Origin: Lachnospiraceae bacterium
GTDB lineage: Bacteria > Bacillota_A > Clostridia > Lachnospirales > Lachnospiraceae
DNA length: 64,000 nucleotides
Assembly: GCA_004556565.1 (NCBI GenBank)
Contig: SFGN01000010.1
Coordinates: 9,540-73,539 of the forward strand
Direction of reading: 5' to 3'
The notes under the pieces were generated by a model, which saw only the letters and a list, made by a program, of their open reading frames with translations, was not told the origin of the DNA and made no database searches. Below are positions 52,505 through 61,421 of the stretch, one piece after another (the first letter of the stretch is position 1; every line of letters begins with the position of its first letter). The position numbers were made by a program, and so were the translations under genes.

Positions 52505-54253
52505 ATGATTCGGATGATTTTAAAAGAAGTTAAAGAATACAGAAATGCATCTCTGGCTACACCGTTGTTTATGATACTTGAGGTCATGATGGAAATGATT
52601 GTCCCGTTTTTGATGGCATCTATTATTGATAACGGGGTGGAAGTCGGTGATATCGGCCATATTTACCGCGTCGGCGGACTGATGATTGCGGCAGCGGCGG
52701 TCGGGCTTCTGGCCGGAATGGCAGGAGGGCGTTTCGGTGCGAGAGCGTCTGCAGGTCTTGCAAAGAATCTGAGAGAAGCGATGTTTGACCATATTCAGAC
52801 ATTTTCATTCTCCAATATCGATAAGTTCAGTACGGCGGGCCTGGTGACACGTCTGACGACAGATGTCACCAATATTCAGAATGCGTATCAGATGATCCTG
52901 AGGATGTTTACCCGGGCTCCTGCCAGCCTGATCTGCGCCATGGCGATGGCATTTTTCATCAATGCACGGCTGGCGCTGGTTTATCTGGCGGCGGTATTGA
53001 TATTGGGTACTATACTCGTATTTATCATGTTGCATGCGACCAAATATTTCCAGCAGGCATTTCCAAAATATGATGATCTGAATGCATCTGTTCAGGAAAA
53101 TGTTTCCGCGATTCGTGTCGTAAAAGCATATGTGCGCGAAGGGCAGGAGACAAGTAAATTTTATAAGGCAAGTGAAAATATTTACCGGATTTTTGTAAAA
53201 GCCGAATGCAATCTGGTGTATAATGCACCTCTGATGATGATGACGGTGTACACCTGTATCCTGCTTATCAGCTGGCTGGGGGCGAAAATGATTGTCGGCT
53301 CCGCAATGACGACCGGGGAGCTGATGAGTATGCTGACATACTGCATGAATATCCTGCACAGTCTGATGATGATGTCGATGGTATTTGTCATGGTTTCCAT
53401 GAGCTCGGCGAGTGCAAAGAGAATCGCAGAGGTCCTTCGGGAGAAGAGCGACCTTGAGAACCCGGCAGAACCGGTGACGGAAGTTGCGGACGGCAGTATT
53501 GAATTTTCAGATGTGGAGTTTTCCTATAAAACAGACAGTGCAGAGCCGGTGCTCAAAGATATTAACCTGAAAATCCATTCGGGAGAAACTATCGGAATCA
53601 TCGGCGGCACCGGAAGTGCCAAAACGAGCCTTGTTAACCTGATCAGCCGTCTGTATGACGTGACAGCGGGTGAAATTAAAGTCGGCGGGATCAATGTGAA
53701 GGATTACGATATGGAAGTACTGCGTGACCAGGTTGCCGTTGTGCTGCAGAAAAACGTCCTGTTTTCCGGTTCCATCCTGGATAATCTGAGATGGGGAAAT
53801 CCGGAGGCGACGGATGAAGAATGTATGGAAGCCTGCCGTCTGGCATGCGCGGATGAATTTATCCGTCGATTCCCGGACGGATACCACACCCATATCGAGC
53901 AGGGCGGAAACAATGTATCCGGAGGACAGAAGCAGAGGCTTTGTATTGCACGGGCACTGCTGAAAAAACCGAAGGTGCTGATCCTGGACGACAGCACCAG
54001 TGCGGTAGATACCGCGACAGACGCAAAAATCCGCCGGACATTCAGAGAAGAAATTCCGGGGACGACAAAACTGATTATCGCACAGCGTATTTCCAGTGTC
54101 CGGGATTCTGACAGGATCATCGTTATGGATGAAGGGCGTATAAACGGTTTTGGAACTCATGAAGAACTGCTTGCAGGCAATGAGATTTACCGTGAAGTGT
54201 ATGAATCTCAGACCGGAGGCGGCGGAGATTTTGATGAAAAGGCAGGTGAATGA
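52505..54253 (+). CDS. Heterodimeric ABC exporter, half with the degenerate Walker B
   Basis: This is a 582-residue half-transporter. A six-helix exporter domain (about 1-320) is followed by an ATPase with Walker A GGTGSAKTS, signature VSGGQKQRLCIARAL and Walker B LILDDSTSAVD. The catalytic Glu is Asp and the H-loop His is Gln (LIIAQRIS), making this the non-catalytic half of a BmrCD/LmrCD-type heterodimer. The Walker A Gly before Lys is Ala. ATG at 52505 is used because it follows GAGAGG; a TTG two codons earlier is possible. It overlaps the next gene by four bases and starts the candidate conjugation and export string. Confidence 0.92.
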   Translation: MIRMILKEVKEYRNASLATPLFMILEVMMEMIVPFLMASIIDNGVEVGDIGHIYRVGGLMIAAAAVGLLAGMAGGRFGARASAGLAKNLREAMFDHIQTFSFSNIDKFSTAGLVTRLTTDVTNIQNAYQMILRMFTRAPASLICAMAMAFFINARLALVYLAAVLILGTILVFIMLHATKYFQQAFPKYDDLNASVQENVSAIRVVKAYVREGQETSKFYKASENIYRIFVKAECNLVYNAPLMMMTVYTCILLISWLGAKMIVGSAMTTGELMSMLTYCMNILHSLMMMSMVFVMVSMSSASAKRIAEVLREKSDLENPAEPVTEVADGSIEFSDVEFSYKTDSAEPVLKDINLKIHSGETIGIIGGTGSAKTSLVNLISRLYDVTAGEIKVGGINVKDYDMEVLRDQVAVVLQKNVLFSGSILDNLRWGNPEATDEECMEACRLACADEFIRRFPDGYHTHIEQGGNNVSGGQKQRLCIARALLKKPKVLILDDSTSAVDTATDAKIRRTFREEIPGTTKLIIAQRISSVRDSDRIIVMDEGRINGFGTHEELLAGNEIYREVYESQTGGGGDFDEKAGE

Positions 54254-56160
54254 CGATGGCAGGACCGATGAACAGGACGCCGAGAGGCGTGAAATCCCAG
54301 GTGAAAAATCCCGGAAAGCTTATGCTCCGTCTTATGAAATATGTCTTCCGCGATTACAAATATCATTGCCTTCTCGTATTTTTATTTATTATTATCGGTG
54401 TACTGAGCAATGTACAGGGAACTATGTTTACTAAGAATCTGATCGATGATTATATCACTCCGTTTCTTTTGACTGATTCGCCCGATTTTACACCGTTGGC
54501 GCGGGCGATAGGACGGGTGGCGGTGTTTTACGGCATCGGGGTCATTTCCACTTATCTGTATAACCGGATCATGGTAAATGTAACCCAGGGCGTGATGCGC
54601 GATATGCGAAATGACCTTTTTGCACACATGGAGACCCTTCCGATTCAATATTTTGATACTCATGCATACGGTGATATCATGTCTGTCTATACAAATGATA
54701 TTGATACTCTTCGCCAGATGATCAGCCAGAGCATGCCGCAGCTTATAAACAGCGCGTTTACAATCGTGAGCGTGTTCGTAAGTATGGTGATATTGAATAT
54801 TCCTCTGACTGTCGTTACGATGATCATGGTTGTGATTATGGTGGTCTGTTCCAGAAAAGCCGCCGGAATCAGCGGTAAAAACTTTGTGGAGCAGCAGCAA
54901 AACCTCGGAAAGGTCAACGGATTTATCGAGGAAATGATGCAGGGGCAGAAGGTCGTTAAGGTATTCTGCCATGAAGAGGAAAATAAAAAACAGTTCCATG
55001 AGATGAATGAGGCTCTGTTCAGGAGTGCGGACCGTGCAAATACCTATGCAAATGTGCTTGGTCCGATTAACGCTCAGCTCGGAAATATCAGTTATGTGCT
55101 CTGTGCGATCGTCGGCGGCGCACTGGCATTGAACAGAGTCGGCGGATTTACTCTGGGCGGACTGGCAAGTTTTCTGACATTTAATAAAAGCTTCAGTATG
55201 CCGATCAACCAGGTCAGCATGCAGCTTAATGCGATCGTTATGGCAATGGCGGGCGCGGAAAGAATTTTTGCCCTGATGGATGAAAAGCCTGAGGCAGACA
55301 ACGGCTATGTAACGCTTGTCAATGTGCGGGAGGAAAACGGTGAGCTTAAAGAGTCTTCCGAACGTACCGGGCGCTGGGCCTGGAAGCATGTACACCAGGC
55401 AGATGGCTCTGTGGACTATGTTGAGCTGAAGGGTGAAGTGGTATTTAACGGCGTGGACTTTGGGTATACGGATGATAAAATCGTGCTTCATGACGTGAAG
55501 CTCTATGCAAAACCGGGACAGAAAATCGCTTTCGTCGGCTCTACCGGAGCAGGGAAGACGACGATCACAAACCTGATCAATCGTTTTTATGATATTCAGG
55601 ACGGAAAAATACGCTATGACGGCATTAACATTAATAAAATTAAGAAAGCAGATTTGCGCCGTTCGCTTGGTATAGTGCTCCAGGATACGCATTTATTTAC
55701 CGGAACAGTAAAAGAAAATATCCGGTTCGGAAAGCTGGATGCGACTGATGAGGAGGTTATCGCGGCGGCAAAACTGGCAAATGCGGACGGATTTATCCGA
55801 AGGCTTCCAAAAGGATATGACACGATGCTGACCGGAGACGGGGCGAACTTAAGCCAGGGGCAGCGACAGCTTCTCGCGATCGCGAGGGCGGCTATCGCAG
55901 ATCCGCCGGTACTGATCCTGGACGAGGCAACCAGCTCCATTGACACAAGGACGGAGCGTATTGTGCAGGAGGGTATGGAACGCCTGATGCACGGAAGAAC
56001 AACATTTGTTATTGCCCACAGGCTTTCCACTGTCAGAAATTCAGACTGTATCATGGTTCTTGAGCAGGGAAGGATCATCGAACGCGGCACTCATGACCAG
56101 CTGATTGCAGAGCAGGGGAAATATTATCAGTTATACACGGGAAATGCAATCACTGCGTAA
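54250..56160 (+). CDS. Heterodimeric ABC exporter, catalytically competent half
   Basis: This is a 636-residue half-transporter, longer than usual because of a basic 20-residue N-terminal extension and an insertion of about 60 residues between the membrane and ATPase domains (NVREENGELKESSERTGRWA region). The ATPase has Walker A GSTGAGKTT, signature LSQGQRQLLAIARAA, Walker B LILDEATSSID with the catalytic Glu and H-loop VIAHRLS. It completes the exporter with the upstream half through an ATGA overlap and is followed after 23 bp by the FGase-like gene. Confidence 0.92.
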   Translation: MTMAGPMNRTPRGVKSQVKNPGKLMLRLMKYVFRDYKYHCLLVFLFIIIGVLSNVQGTMFTKNLIDDYITPFLLTDSPDFTPLARAIGRVAVFYGIGVISTYLYNRIMVNVTQGVMRDMRNDLFAHMETLPIQYFDTHAYGDIMSVYTNDIDTLRQMISQSMPQLINSAFTIVSVFVSMVILNIPLTVVTMIMVVIMVVCSRKAAGISGKNFVEQQQNLGKVNGFIEEMMQGQKVVKVFCHEEENKKQFHEMNEALFRSADRANTYANVLGPINAQLGNISYVLCAIVGGALALNRVGGFTLGGLASFLTFNKSFSMPINQVSMQLNAIVMAMAGAERIFALMDEKPEADNGYVTLVNVREENGELKESSERTGRWAWKHVHQADGSVDYVELKGEVVFNGVDFGYTDDKIVLHDVKLYAKPGQKIAFVGSTGAGKTTITNLINRFYDIQDGKIRYDGININKIKKADLRRSLGIVLQDTHLFTGTVKENIRFGKLDATDEEVIAAAKLANADGFIRRLPKGYDTMLTGDGANLSQGQRQLLAIARAAIADPPVLILDEATSSIDTRTERIVQEGMERLMHGRTTFVIAHRLSTVRNSDCIMVLEQGRIIERGTHDQLIAEQGKYYQLYTGNAITA

Positions 56161-56183
56161 ATCATTAAAAACGGAGGAAATAT

Positions 56184-56765
56184 ATGAAATCGTTTGTCAT
56201 ATGTGACGCAAAACGCAAAGTTATGGTTTCAGCTCCTCATGCAGTGACTCAGATACGGGAAGGAAAAGAAAAATATGCGGAACCGGAAACGGGGAAAATG
56301 GCGGAAATACTGTATGAACGTTACGATATTCCGTGCATTATCAAAGTGAATAATCATGGGGATGATGCGAACTACGATATAGAAAGTGATTACCGGGATG
56401 CTTTGGAGTCATATATCAACGCGCATTCGGTAGAGGTGCTGCTCGACCTGCATCAGATGTCACAGGAGCGAAAAATGGATCTGTGCATCGGAACGGGGAA
56501 GGGAAGGAACATTTACGGCAGGACGGACATTTTAGATGTGATTCAGAATACGTTTGTCGAAATCCTCCCGGGACCGGTTATGACAGATGAACCGTTTTCT
56601 GCTTGTTATCCATACACGGTCAGTTCATCAGTCTCACGAAAATGCAAGATCCCCTGTTTCCAGCTGGAATTCAATTCACGTATCTTTCAAAAAAACGGGA
56701 CGGCAGAAGAGCTTTGCGAAGCAATTGATAAGGTCTGCCGGTATGTGGAAGAAAATGCTGATTAG
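56184..56765 (+). CDS. N-formylglutamate amidohydrolase-like (FGase fold) hydrolase
   Basis: This is a 193-residue protein with the motif order of the FGase/HutG-like zinc hydrolases: SAPHAV (His19), NNHGDDANYD (about 56-65, counterpart of the VDxNR loop), LLDLHQMS (Asp88, His90) and CFQLEFNSRIF (Glu162, the E-N-R segment). Relatives cleave N-formyl or N-acyl amide bonds through a metal-bound water. No hut genes are nearby. It is 12 bp ahead of two ATP-grasp genes, so it likely trims or prepares the substrate or product of those ligases. It is shorter than HutG (about 260 residues). Confidence 0.7.
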   Translation: MKSFVICDAKRKVMVSAPHAVTQIREGKEKYAEPETGKMAEILYERYDIPCIIKVNNHGDDANYDIESDYRDALESYINAHSVEVLLDLHQMSQERKMDLCIGTGKGRNIYGRTDILDVIQNTFVEILPGPVMTDEPFSACYPYTVSSSVSRKCKIPCFQLEFNSRIFQKNGTAEELCEAIDKVCRYVEENAD

Positions 56766-56777
56766 GAGGAATCACAA

Positions 56778-57668
56778 ATGAATGGATGGCTGATCGTGAA
56801 TGCCTATGTGAGAAGTGAAAAGTTCTGCGAGCTGTTTGAAATGCTTGTGCAGGCGGGGAAGTCTCAGGACTGCATGCTGGAGATAAAGACAAATGAAGAG
56901 ATATGGCGTCTCCTTGCTGTCCATAACTATCAAATAAAAAAACAATTGGAAACAGTAGATTTTATCATTTTCTGGGATAAGGATCTGACACTTGCGCAGG
57001 TGCTGGAGCAGCAGGGAATCCGCTTGTTTAATTCGGCAGAAAGTATTGCTGTATGCGATGACAAGTCACAGACGCAGATTGCGCTGCTTGACAAAAATAT
57101 CCGCATGCCGAAAACTGTTTTTAATCCTAAAGTCTTTCCGTCTGCCGGATGGCCGAACAAAGATTATTATCTTGATATGGCACAGACTCTTGGGTATCCC
57201 TGTATCGTCAAAGAATGTTTCGGTTCCTTCGGGCAGCAGGTCTACCTTGCGTATGATGACAAAGAGTTGTTGGAGATTATCCGGAAAAACTGGCCGGGGA
57301 GCTTTATCATGCAGGAGTACATTGCATCATCAAGGGGAAGGGACATCCGGGTACAGGTGGTAGGGAAGAAAATCGTTGCCTGTATGTATCGCTATAATGA
57401 CAATGATTTTCGGGCAAATGTCACAAACGGAGGCAGTATGAAACCGTATCAGGTGAATGAAGCCCAGGCAAAGATGGCGCTGGATGTCTGCAGGGAGCTG
57501 GGGCTTGATTTCGGAGGGATTGACATTATGTTCGGTGAAAATGACGAGCCGGTTTTCTGTGAGGCGAACTCCAATGCCCATTTCAAAAACCTGTATGACT
57601 GTACCGGAATCAATGTGGCGGATGAGCTGATTGCCTATATCAGGCAGGAGATGACCCATGCTTTTTAG
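56778..57668 (+). CDS. RimK-like ATP-grasp ligase, first of two
   Basis: This is a 296-residue ATP-grasp protein. Residues about 1-100 are the pre-ATP-grasp fold; LGYPCIVKECFGSFGQQVYLA supplies the ATP-binding Lys, IMQEYIASSRGRDIRVQVVG binds ribose and phosphate, and FGGIDIMFGENDEPVFCEANSN supplies the Mg-binding Asp/Glu/Asn set. RimK-type ligases make amide bonds between a carboxylate and an amine, often adding amino acids to a tail. It lies between the FGase-like gene and a second, different ATP-grasp gene. Confidence 0.85.
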   Translation: MNGWLIVNAYVRSEKFCELFEMLVQAGKSQDCMLEIKTNEEIWRLLAVHNYQIKKQLETVDFIIFWDKDLTLAQVLEQQGIRLFNSAESIAVCDDKSQTQIALLDKNIRMPKTVFNPKVFPSAGWPNKDYYLDMAQTLGYPCIVKECFGSFGQQVYLAYDDKELLEIIRKNWPGSFIMQEYIASSRGRDIRVQVVGKKIVACMYRYNDNDFRANVTNGGSMKPYQVNEAQAKMALDVCRELGLDFGGIDIMFGENDEPVFCEANSNAHFKNLYDCTGINVADELIAYIRQEMTHAF

Positions 57669-57706
57669 GTGGCACGTAATAAAATGTGAAGAAAAGAGAG
57701 AAAAAT

Positions 57707-58549
57707 ATGACCTGGTGGCTGTTGTATGACGGAAAAGATGTGGAACGGAACCGGACGTATATTGACCGGTATTTCAAAGCCTGCGAAAAACGCGGGATTG
57801 AGCTGGAATTTATTATTGAAGATGAACTGACAATAGAAATGAATAACAGCGAAGTGTGTTTCCTGAAGAACAAAAAAGTAATCAGGACACCGGATGCCGT
57901 GATCAACCGGACGAGAAATTATTATCTGGCGGTACAGCTCGAGCAGCTTGGACTTCGTGTATATAATAATTCTCAGGTCACGCTGCTGGGAGCACGGAAA
58001 GACCTTGCCCTTGCATATGTTCAGAGGCTTGGGTGTGAAATTATGCCGACAGGCACCGGAAGCTTTGTCCGCAGCTTTCCGTGCGTGCTGAAGACTGTGG
58101 ACGGGCACGGTGGGACGGAGGTATGTCTGGCGGATGATGAAGAAGCATACCGGAAATATGTCAAAAGCATATCCGGCAGGACGTATATTTCTCAAAGTGT
58201 AGCCTCAGACACGGGAAAGGATCTTCGGGTCTATGTGCTTGGCGGCAAAGTTATTGCATCTATGCTCCGGGTGTCAAAAAACGATTTCAGGAGCAATTTC
58301 TGTCTTGGTGGGGCAGCAGAGATCTATCATCTGACAAAAGAGGAAGAACAGACAGTGCAGAAGATCATACGGTCATTGAAAATAGATTTCTGCGGAATTG
58401 ATTTTATCTTTCATCAGGGAAGAATGATATTTAATGAGATTGAAGATGTGGTCGGCTCAAGAATGCTGTATATTCTGACAGATATTGATGTCGTGGAAAT
58501 GTATGTGGATTATATCAGACAGAAATCGGCAGATCATCTGCAGGACTAA
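57707..58549 (+). CDS. RimK-like ATP-grasp ligase, second of two
   Basis: This is a 280-residue ATP-grasp protein, recognisably related to its neighbour but clearly diverged. It begins MTWWLLYDGKDVERN, keeps FPCVLKTVDGHGGTEVCLAD (ATP-binding Lys and glycine loop), YISQSVASDTGKDLRVYVLG, and FCGIDFIFHQGRMIFNEIED, where the usual final Asn of the Mg site is replaced within EIEDVVGSR. The ATG at 57707 follows GAGAG; a GTG at 57686 is possible. Two distinct ligases in a row suggest two consecutive couplings or a heteromeric ligase. Confidence 0.82.
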   Translation: MTWWLLYDGKDVERNRTYIDRYFKACEKRGIELEFIIEDELTIEMNNSEVCFLKNKKVIRTPDAVINRTRNYYLAVQLEQLGLRVYNNSQVTLLGARKDLALAYVQRLGCEIMPTGTGSFVRSFPCVLKTVDGHGGTEVCLADDEEAYRKYVKSISGRTYISQSVASDTGKDLRVYVLGGKVIASMLRVSKNDFRSNFCLGGAAEIYHLTKEEEQTVQKIIRSLKIDFCGIDFIFHQGRMIFNEIEDVVGSRMLYILTDIDVVEMYVDYIRQKSADHLQD

Positions 58550-58609
58550 GAAAAGATTATTATAATCATAAGGGACAGAGAAATCCGGAAATCAGGAGGA
58601 AGGTACAGG

Positions 58610-60478
58610 ATGATCAGATTATCTTTGAAATTTTTCAACTATGTTCATGGATTTTCCATATCAGAGAAGAAATATCGTGGAGATGTGACGGAAAAACTGT
58701 CGGTGTTTTTACATACAGATGAAAACGTATCCGAAGTGACGGTGATTTTGCCGGGCTGGGAATCAGAAGAAAGCAATCCTGCGGAAGAATTGGTGAGACA
58801 GTCAGTCTCAGGTCAGGCAGAGGTGGTCTCTACGGTGTTTGACCGGAATGAAAAAGTGATGATTCTCGTTCCGGAGGATATTAAAGGATATGCAGCAGTC
58901 ATGGACTGCATCAGTGTTGTCTGGAATTATTCTCTTCTTATTATGCATCCGGAATTATTTTATGGCTGTTATACCGCCAGGCTGCGTAACGCCAGAAGGC
59001 TTGTGTATCAGCCTACGGACAGCGTGACTGTTTTCCGCGACAGCCTGATACAGCGGGTAGCCGGATGTGACATGGTGGAATTTTTACAGGCAAATTTAAA
59101 AACAAATGCCAGGATTGTGATCGTTAATCCTCAGAAATGCATCTGGGAAGAGGGCCTGATAAACCTGGTTGAAAAAGAGGAAAAGGCAGACGGTGAAAAC
59201 ATTTTTTACACATATACTGCCGAGGGAAATAAGATGGATATTGAACAGGGAGATCCTATATTGGACGGAAGGATCGACCTGACTCCTCATCTGAAAAATA
59301 CGCTGGAATTCGGCGGGGCATTTGAAGAGGATTATGAACAAAATGCCGTGATTATGTTTTTAAAACCGATTATATTTGACAAAGTCGGTGTCCAGCAGGC
59401 ATCGCAGATTTTAAAGAAGAACGTGTTGGTGGATTCAGTATATAAAAGCAGTATTAATCGGGACTTTTTCATATACAGCATGATTCATATGGAAACCGGG
59501 TCAAGGTATATATGTAATACATCCAATGTGCAGTTTCGCAGGCCGGATTCTACTGTTTCCCCGGGAATCGTGCAGCTGAATCTTGAGCAGAGAAATCTTC
59601 TGGCAGTCAAGCCTCCTAATGAACTCAGCGAGAAAATGAGAGATATGCTGAAAGTATACGGGGAGGAAGAAATACAGAAGATTTATTACAGGAAGAGGCA
59701 GGAAGAAGCGGACGGAGATATCGAGCAAAGCTCCCTGACATATGCACAGAAGGAAAAAGTAAGAGGCAGACTTAAGAAACTGGGATATGAAACGATCTAT
59801 ATGTATCCTGTTCTCTCTTCCTTCGGAACAAAGCATAAAGACAGAGGGCCTGACATACGGGCGGCATGGGAAAAAGGCATGGAGATTACTGTGGGGCAGA
59901 AAATTATCGAAATGAAATGTGCCCGGCCATACAACATAGATGAAGAAAACAGAATTGTCAGATTATCGTCTGATAATATTCTGATTCTGGGACTGGAACC
60001 GACGGATCAGGTGATTATCCGATATCAGGGGAGAAGAACAAAAGCCCGTGTTCTTGCATATGATCTGGATAATGAATGGGTGGAGATTACCAACACGAAT
60101 CATTTGTTGGAAGATGAAAAGTCAGAGATCGAGTTCCTTGTCGGGATTCCCCGCTGCATCAGAGAAGAGCTCGATATTCCATATATAGATATCAATATAG
60201 AGATAGAAAGAGATACCTCCTATCTTTTCAAAAAGAACCTGAATATCCAGTTTTTGCCGCTTCTTGCGATGCTGTTTACGATATCCGATTATTGTATCAA
60301 CTATTTTGCTGAAATACCGATGCCGTTGTGGCTTAGAATACTCTTCCCGATATTCCTGACTATTCTGATGTCTCCGCTGGTGTGCTGGTTTATGTTTTCT
60401 GCTGAACGAAGCAAGGTGCAGACAACCGAAACGAATATGGTATCAGATAAACAAAAAAGAAAAAATCAGGATATATGA
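58610..60478 (+). CDS. Unrecognised 622-residue protein with C-terminal membrane anchor
   Basis: I do not recognise this protein. Residues about 1-420 are soluble, mixed alpha-beta, with no clear motif. Residues about 420-540 look like beta barrel: IVRLSSDNILILGLEPTDQV and VIIRYQGRRTKARVLAYDLD alternate in a way that recalls double-psi or AbrB-like barrels, and GIPRCIREELDIPYIDINIEI resembles a second such unit. Two hydrophobic helices (about 545-565 and 570-590) and a basic tail end it, so it is probably anchored with its bulk in the cytoplasm. A strong AGGAGGAAGG site precedes it. It lies 60 bp after the second ATP-grasp gene. Confidence 0.7.
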   Translation: MIRLSLKFFNYVHGFSISEKKYRGDVTEKLSVFLHTDENVSEVTVILPGWESEESNPAEELVRQSVSGQAEVVSTVFDRNEKVMILVPEDIKGYAAVMDCISVVWNYSLLIMHPELFYGCYTARLRNARRLVYQPTDSVTVFRDSLIQRVAGCDMVEFLQANLKTNARIVIVNPQKCIWEEGLINLVEKEEKADGENIFYTYTAEGNKMDIEQGDPILDGRIDLTPHLKNTLEFGGAFEEDYEQNAVIMFLKPIIFDKVGVQQASQILKKNVLVDSVYKSSINRDFFIYSMIHMETGSRYICNTSNVQFRRPDSTVSPGIVQLNLEQRNLLAVKPPNELSEKMRDMLKVYGEEEIQKIYYRKRQEEADGDIEQSSLTYAQKEKVRGRLKKLGYETIYMYPVLSSFGTKHKDRGPDIRAAWEKGMEITVGQKIIEMKCARPYNIDEENRIVRLSSDNILILGLEPTDQVIIRYQGRRTKARVLAYDLDNEWVEITNTNHLLEDEKSEIEFLVGIPRCIREELDIPYIDINIEIERDTSYLFKKNLNIQFLPLLAMLFTISDYCINYFAEIPMPLWLRILFPIFLTILMSPLVCWFMFSAERSKVQTTETNMVSDKQKRKNQDI

Positions 60479-60623
60479 TTGCAAAGTCTCAAATTGTCTG
60501 ATAAATTATTAATATACGAAATATGATTCGTCGGCAGGCGGAACGGAAGATGATACAGTGCCTGCCCGGTGCAGAGATACACCTGAATCAGAATTTTTTG
60601 TAAAGCAGAAGGAGGCGCGGCTT

Positions 60624-61253
60624 ATGAAAGTAGAAGTTGCAATTATTGAAAAGAAAGAGGATCTGGCTAATTTAAAACCATACTCCGTAGACTATCCTTT
60701 ATGGGGAACAAAATATTATCCGCCGATGACATTTTATATCGGGTTCATCCCGGACGATTCATTTTATATCAGAATGATCTGTGAAGAGTCCAATCCGCTG
60801 CGTACATATAAGAACGTCAACGGTCCGGTTTACAAAGACAGTGCGATGGAGGCATTTCTTATGTTTGAACCGCCGATGTCCAGCGGGAAAGCTACTGTAT
60901 ACCTCACTCTGGAGGCAAATGCAAACGGTGCGATGCTTGCGACCTATGGCGAGAAACGAATGTACCGTACTTATTTCCTCGGCGCAGACCATGCCGCATT
61001 TGAGTGCAAGGCAAAGATGGAAGAGAACAGCTGGAGCGTGGATATGAGAGTGCCGGTGCGGATACTGGAAAAGGTTTACGGTCCGCTTGACCTCGGTGAG
61101 GGAAGCTATTTTACCTGTAACTTCTTCAAAGTGTCCGAGCATGTGCCGATTGAACATTATGTGGCGTTTTCACCGATCAGGACCAGCATTCCGAGCTTCC
61201 ATCTGACAGAATATTTCGCGGAGGCGGAGATTGTAAGGCAATATACTGAATAA
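60624..61253 (+). CDS. Carbohydrate-binding family 9-like protein
   Basis: This is a 209-residue protein with no signal peptide that resembles the family 9-like carbohydrate-binding (DOMON-type beta-sandwich) domain: a KDSAMEAFLMFEPPM segment near residues 73-87, YLTLEANANGAMLATYGEKR, and WSVDMRVPVRILEKVYG. Such domains usually bind sugars or heme; a cytoplasmic role is unexplained. A GGAGGCGCGG site supports the ATG at 60624. It follows the unknown membrane protein by 145 bp and is closed by a terminator. Confidence 0.75.
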   Translation: MKVEVAIIEKKEDLANLKPYSVDYPLWGTKYYPPMTFYIGFIPDDSFYIRMICEESNPLRTYKNVNGPVYKDSAMEAFLMFEPPMSSGKATVYLTLEANANGAMLATYGEKRMYRTYFLGADHAAFECKAKMEENSWSVDMRVPVRILEKVYGPLDLGEGSYFTCNFFKVSEHVPIEHYVAFSPIRTSIPSFHLTEYFAEAEIVRQYTE

Positions 61254-61284
61254 GCGAAAAAGAAAACAGAATAGATGATTGTTT

Positions 61285-61322
61285 GAGGGAGACAGCATAT
61301 GAACGTCTCCCTCCTTCTTTTT
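61285..61322 (+). terminator. Terminator after the CBM9-like gene
   Basis: GAGGGAGAC pairs with GTCTCCCTC across AGCATATGAAC, followed by CTTCTTTTT. Confidence 0.88.
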
Positions 61323-61421
61323 ATCTTAGTCCTATTCACATATTTTTCATAATTTCATCAAAGTTTAATCACATCCTATAGGCTAGAATAAATGCATCTG
61401 ATAATTATGAGGAGGTATCGT

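Noticed and set aside
54382..55692. 436-codon minus-strand frame opposite the ABC exporter
   Set aside because: It is antisense to clear transporter coding sequence, has no start signal and a His/Cys/Ile-rich shadow composition.
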